A stretch of 64,000 nucleotides of DNA, taken from positions 2,604,001-2,668,000 of the forward strand of contig BCIX01000002.1 of NCBI GenBank assembly GCA_001600095.1. The letters are read 5' to 3'. Shown here piece after piece: positions 60,792-64,000 of this stretch. Both the position numbers and the translations under genes were made by a program. Position 1 is the first letter of the stretch. Each line of letters starts with the position of its first letter. The notes under the pieces are model-generated. The model did no database searches, had not been told where the DNA came from, and saw only the letters and a list, made by a program, of their open reading frames with translations. This stretch comes from Bullera alba. Taxonomy: Eukaryota; Basidiomycota; Tremellomycetes; Tremellales; Bulleraceae.

Positions 60792-61672
60792 ATGCCGCCG
60801 CCGCCTTACGTCCCCACCCCACCACCCACGGCAGCAGCCCCAGAATCGCAAAGCCCGCTGGTAGGCGAGGGCAAACCGATCAAAGTGCTCGTAACGGGGT
60901 TCGGGGTGAGTCCCTGCGTCAAGACTAGGCTCTACGACTGACATTTTGGCTTTACATCTAGCCCTGGGATCGACATGGTATCAACCCCTCTCACGAGATA
61001 GTCTCCCGTCTCCCGACCTCGCTCACCCTGTCTTCCGGGCGGAAAGTCGAATTGGGCATCAAAACCCCTTTGCCCGTCGCCTACAACTTTGTGCACAACC
61101 ACCTCCCCGCCCTGCTGGACGAATATCAACCTGATCTAGTACTCCACGTTGGTCTTGCCGGTGGTCGGAAATACTATGCTCCAGAGCTGAGTGCTCCGCG
61201 GAACGGCTTCTTGTATGCCGATATAGAGGGAAGAACGTGGTCTAAGGAGATGGGAGAAACAGCCGTCCCTGGTCAGATACCGACTCCAATTTCGACCACT
61301 AAGCCACCCAACCACCATGGAGAATCAGATACTCCCCTCTGGCCAAAGACCTTACGAACATCGCTAGAGTATGGCACGGTAGTGGGGAAGTGGAAGGCGA
61401 AAAACGAAGGATTGGGGATCGAAAGCAGGGAAAGCGACGATGTAGGAGGTTTCATGTGTGGGTTCTCATATTACACCTCCCTAGCATGGTTCAGGTCAAA
61501 GAGCCTTGTCTCTGCAGAGAACCAGGAGCTGGAGAAGGATGTTGCAGAAGGCGGTCCGGTGTTGTTCCTCCATGTCCCCGAAACGTCGAAAGAGGAGGAA
61601 TGGGCCAAGGGGAGACAAGTGACGATCAACCTCATCGAGACGATGGTCGAAGTGTGGCTACGACAGAAGTGA
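60792..61672 (+). CDS. Pyroglutamyl-peptidase I (cysteine peptidase family C15)
   Basis: Two exons: 60792-60905, 60962-61672 (274 aa). It removes N-terminal pyroglutamate from peptides and is expected to be cytosolic. The family start IKVLVTGFGPWDRHGINPS is split by the intron. Catalytic residues are present: Glu113 in YYAPELSAPRNG, Cys204 in DVGGFMCGFSYYTSL and His242 in VLFLHVPETS. At 274 aa it is longer than the bacterial enzymes of about 215. The extra length is a Pro-rich N-terminus (MPPPPYVPTPPPTAA) and an insert after the EGRTWSK segment containing PNHHGESDTPLWP. Fungal members often carry such inserts. Confidence 0.9.
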
Positions 61673-61860
61673 TCAGCGGTTCGTGAGCTACGTTGCATCA
61701 TGACGACTTTCATACTATGCAAACAAGGCCGACGAGATACCCCTATTCCCTATACGGTCTCTGAGCTAACTACAAACCATGCGAGTGATTGACCAACGAA
61801 CCAATTCTCGTTGCCTTTTGTGTATCTTCTTTATGACTGAACCTACTACTACATACTGCT

Positions 61861-64000
61861 CTAGTATCGAGTATGCGAACCGCGCGACTGACCCGCATAG
61901 GGGTTGTACCCTCCCCTACCGCCGCCTCCGTATGCTGGAGGAGGGGGCGCTCCGTAGGGGTTTGGTGGTGGAGCCGCATATGGATTTCTTGGTGGGGGAG
62001 CGGCGTAGCTCGAACCGCCATATGCTCCATATGCAGGCTGAGCCGGTGGTGCGCCGCCATATCCACCTGGTCCACCTGGACCGCCTGTTCCACGTCGGTT
62101 GTCATACTGCTGCCCTCCGCCATTGTACGGGGCCGGAGCGCCGCCATACCCTCCGCCGCCATAGGGAGCAGGCGGCTGAGCGGAGTACGAGCCACCACCC
62201 CCACCGTAGCCATAGCCATAACCGCCTCCAGCTGGAATCGGCGGTGGTTGCTGGTAATAAGGTGCTGGAGGGGCGTTACCTCCGTAGTTGGGCATGTTCG
62301 AGGGGTACGAGCTGCTTCTTGGGAGATTGCCGCCGTTCTGGTATCCCCCTCCACCACCTCTTCCGCCTCCGCCAGGGCCTGCGAAACCTGGTCCTCCAGA
62401 ATGTCTAGGTCCAGCTCCGCCTCTGCCGCCACGATGGCCGCCACCTCCTCGTCGGGTGTGATCCCTATCCGATTCCGTGAGGATCGGTGGGGGTGCCCTA
62501 TACCCGGGCAGTAGCTGGGATTTGTGCGGGTGCATCTGTTTCGGGAAGTAATATCGCACCGATATCGACGAGTTGTTGGTCAGATCCGGACATTCCGGTC
62601 GCGTTGGCACCGGCGTCTCGAACGCAGAGTTGGGCACACAGGCCGGGTCGGCGAGTGCAGATCCGTTCGTACCCTGCGACAAGGTCATGTCCATGGGAAC
62701 GGGCTATGTATTGTCAGTATTGTGATCAAGGTTGCAGCCTCGGACTCACCTTTGGCTGCGCCTGCAGTGTGTACAGCTTGCAGAAGGGGTCATAAAGCCG
62801 ACTTCCCTCGGAGATGAACATGACGTTGTCGCCCCATCGATTGCGTCTCTTTTCGTCATCTGACAACTCGTCCTCTTTCGACGCCAAGGCGGCCAATAGA
62901 CGATGCTGGTCAATGAATGGCAATAGAGCCACCCCCTGCCATGCCATCTTCTTCCCGTTCATGTCGATATCGAAGTCGGATGGGTAGAAATCGAGGATTG
63001 GCGATTCTTCGTTGATCATGAGGGTCTGGAGAGGGGGCGGCAGGTGGATTCGACTGTTAATGGCGTCAATATTCACTTCCAAACAGGACAGCGTGGGTGA
63101 GACATACCTGGCAGCGGGGAAGACACCGAGCAATTGGGCGAACGGCTTGAATGGCTCTGCCACTTCAAACTTGATGTCCATCTTGCCGACATTCTGGAAG
63201 TCTTGGGCGAACGGGGCATAGTGGTACGGATAGTACCAATCCCAGGCGGGAACACCCTGGTAGTAGTACTCCAGCACCCAGCACAGGCCCTCCATGTAGT
63301 GATGCGTCACCCTGGTCATGTCAGCTAATTGAACTGCAAAAGGCAACGTCTAGCTCACTTGTCGATGAACTCTCGGTCGGAGAGGGGGACGCCAAACTTC
63401 TTCTCGTAGTATCGCTCTCTGTATCCTGGTTCCCAGAGCCTATCTCCATCAGCAACCCCCAGCAAACTAGCATGCTACATTCACTCACTTGACATCATCC
63501 ACGTATCCGTCAATCGTACCATCCGGGTTCACCTTGAGCTTCTTCTTGGACACTGGCTGATCGGCCTCGATGTCGGGTGGATCCTCGATACCGTCATCGT
63601 TGGCAATCTCGTTCTCAAGTTCGTCCTCTGCCTCCTCGGCCTTTCTCTTGGTTCCCCTAGGAGCAGTGTCCTCCTCTCCTTCTGCGTCCTCGTCATCCTC
63701 GGGCATCTCTTCGTCGCCATGTTTCGAGACTTCAGCCTCGCCATCCACTCCATCCTGGACGGCAGACTGGACGACGTCCGCATCGACACCTTCGTCCTCG
63801 CCCTGAGCGTCGAGAGCAGCCTCAGCTTCGTCATTGCCCATCTGCTCTTTCTCCTCCTCCTCTGCATTTTCCACGGTTGTCGGCTGAGTGCCATCCTCTT
63901 GCGCATCCTCATTGATCGACACGTCTCCGGTCGCCTCGCCGTCGCCCTCGAGTTCCGCCTTGAGCATCTGTGCCGCGGAGAGATTGGCCATTCGGATCGC
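61861..64000 (-). CDS. RAT1: 5'-3' exoribonuclease RAT1/XRN2, C-terminal part (continues past right edge)
   Basis: Visible exons: 63489 to the edge, 63359-63439, 63108-63311, 62750-63053, 61861-62703. The N-terminal nuclease domain lies beyond 64000. The first visible exon encodes a long acidic linker with basic clusters ([15 protein letters not shown]), probable nuclear signals. The conserved second half follows: [97 protein letters not shown]. These place it in the nuclear Rat1/Xrn2 branch, which degrades uncapped RNA and ends RNA polymerase II transcription. The last exon is a Gly/Tyr/Pro-rich tail of about 190 residues with RGG motifs. The intron at 63054-63107 is in frame but was removed because PAAS-RIHLPP restores the family motif. 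Confidence 0.94.

Noticed and set aside
61779..62514. Plus-strand open frames of about 210 aa over the RAT1 tail
   Set aside because: They mirror the low-complexity Gly/Tyr/Pro-rich exon of RAT1, which has firm splice sites and family motifs upstream.
1..64000. Transposon, CRISPR array or horizontally transferred island
   Set aside because: No transposase, reverse transcriptase, long terminal repeat or regularly spaced repeat was seen, and all recognisable genes have the same short-intron structure.

Overview
This window is nuclear DNA from a filamentous or yeast-like fungus, most probably a basidiomycete near the Tremellomycetes. That placement is an inference. It rests on dense introns of mostly 45-60 nt that start GTGAGT, GTAAGT or GTCAGT and carry CTGAC or CTAAT-like branch sites, on strong C-ending codon preference, on closely packed genes, and on the character of the conserved proteins. 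No bacterial operon, phage, transposon or CRISPR array was seen. All gene models were spliced by hand, and each intact model sums to a multiple of three.

Layout. 1-2393 (minus): two tandem F-box/LRR-like copies, one with a stop and a frameshift, the other lacking its F-box and running off the left edge. 2689-4305 (plus): a RING-CH (MARCH-type) membrane E3 ligase. 5393-8971 (plus): a 22-exon KRE6/SKN1 beta-glucan synthesis protein. 9505-16874 (minus): cytosolic acetyl-CoA carboxylase ACC1 (2234 aa). 18188-19425 (minus): a WDR83/MORG1-like WD40 protein. 19785-29399 (plus): a neurofibromin/IRA-type RasGAP (about 2690 aa, 31 exons). 29604-30673 (minus): MOB1. 31145-31762 (plus): SRP9. 32007-32507 (minus): a small unknown gene. 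33676-35154 (plus): a type II membrane glycosyltransferase-like protein.

The accessory-looking region is 35343-43214 (minus). It holds three long F-box paralogs and a fourth short F-box remnant in tandem. One long copy is intact (C, 621 aa), one carries a single frameshift (A), and one carries two stops plus a frameshift (B). All three long copies share a C-x2-C-x11-H-x3-C finger directly after the F-box.

The right part returns to housekeeping genes: RPS10 (43778-44497, plus), a WDR89-like protein (45217-46830, minus), ZNHIT2 (47156-48686, plus), ferrochelatase (48826-50408, minus), the nucleoporin NUP192/NUP205 (50790-56683, plus), an unknown protein with a PPPAY motif (56888-58263, minus), a tetraspan MARVEL-like membrane protein (59064-59819, minus), pyroglutamyl-peptidase I (60792-61672, plus) and the C-terminal part of the 5'-3' exoribonuclease RAT1/XRN2 (61861-64000, minus, running off the right edge).

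The conserved genes are mostly unrelated neighbours. Several pairs diverge from short shared promoters (WDR83/RasGAP, MOB1/SRP9, WDR89/ZNHIT2, ferrochelatase/NUP192). Ras signalling (RasGAP), MAPK scaffolding (WDR83) and mitotic-exit/NDR signalling (MOB1) genes sit side by side, but nothing in the sequence shows that this is functional. The most notable biology is rapid birth and decay of the F-box genes inside an otherwise conserved block.
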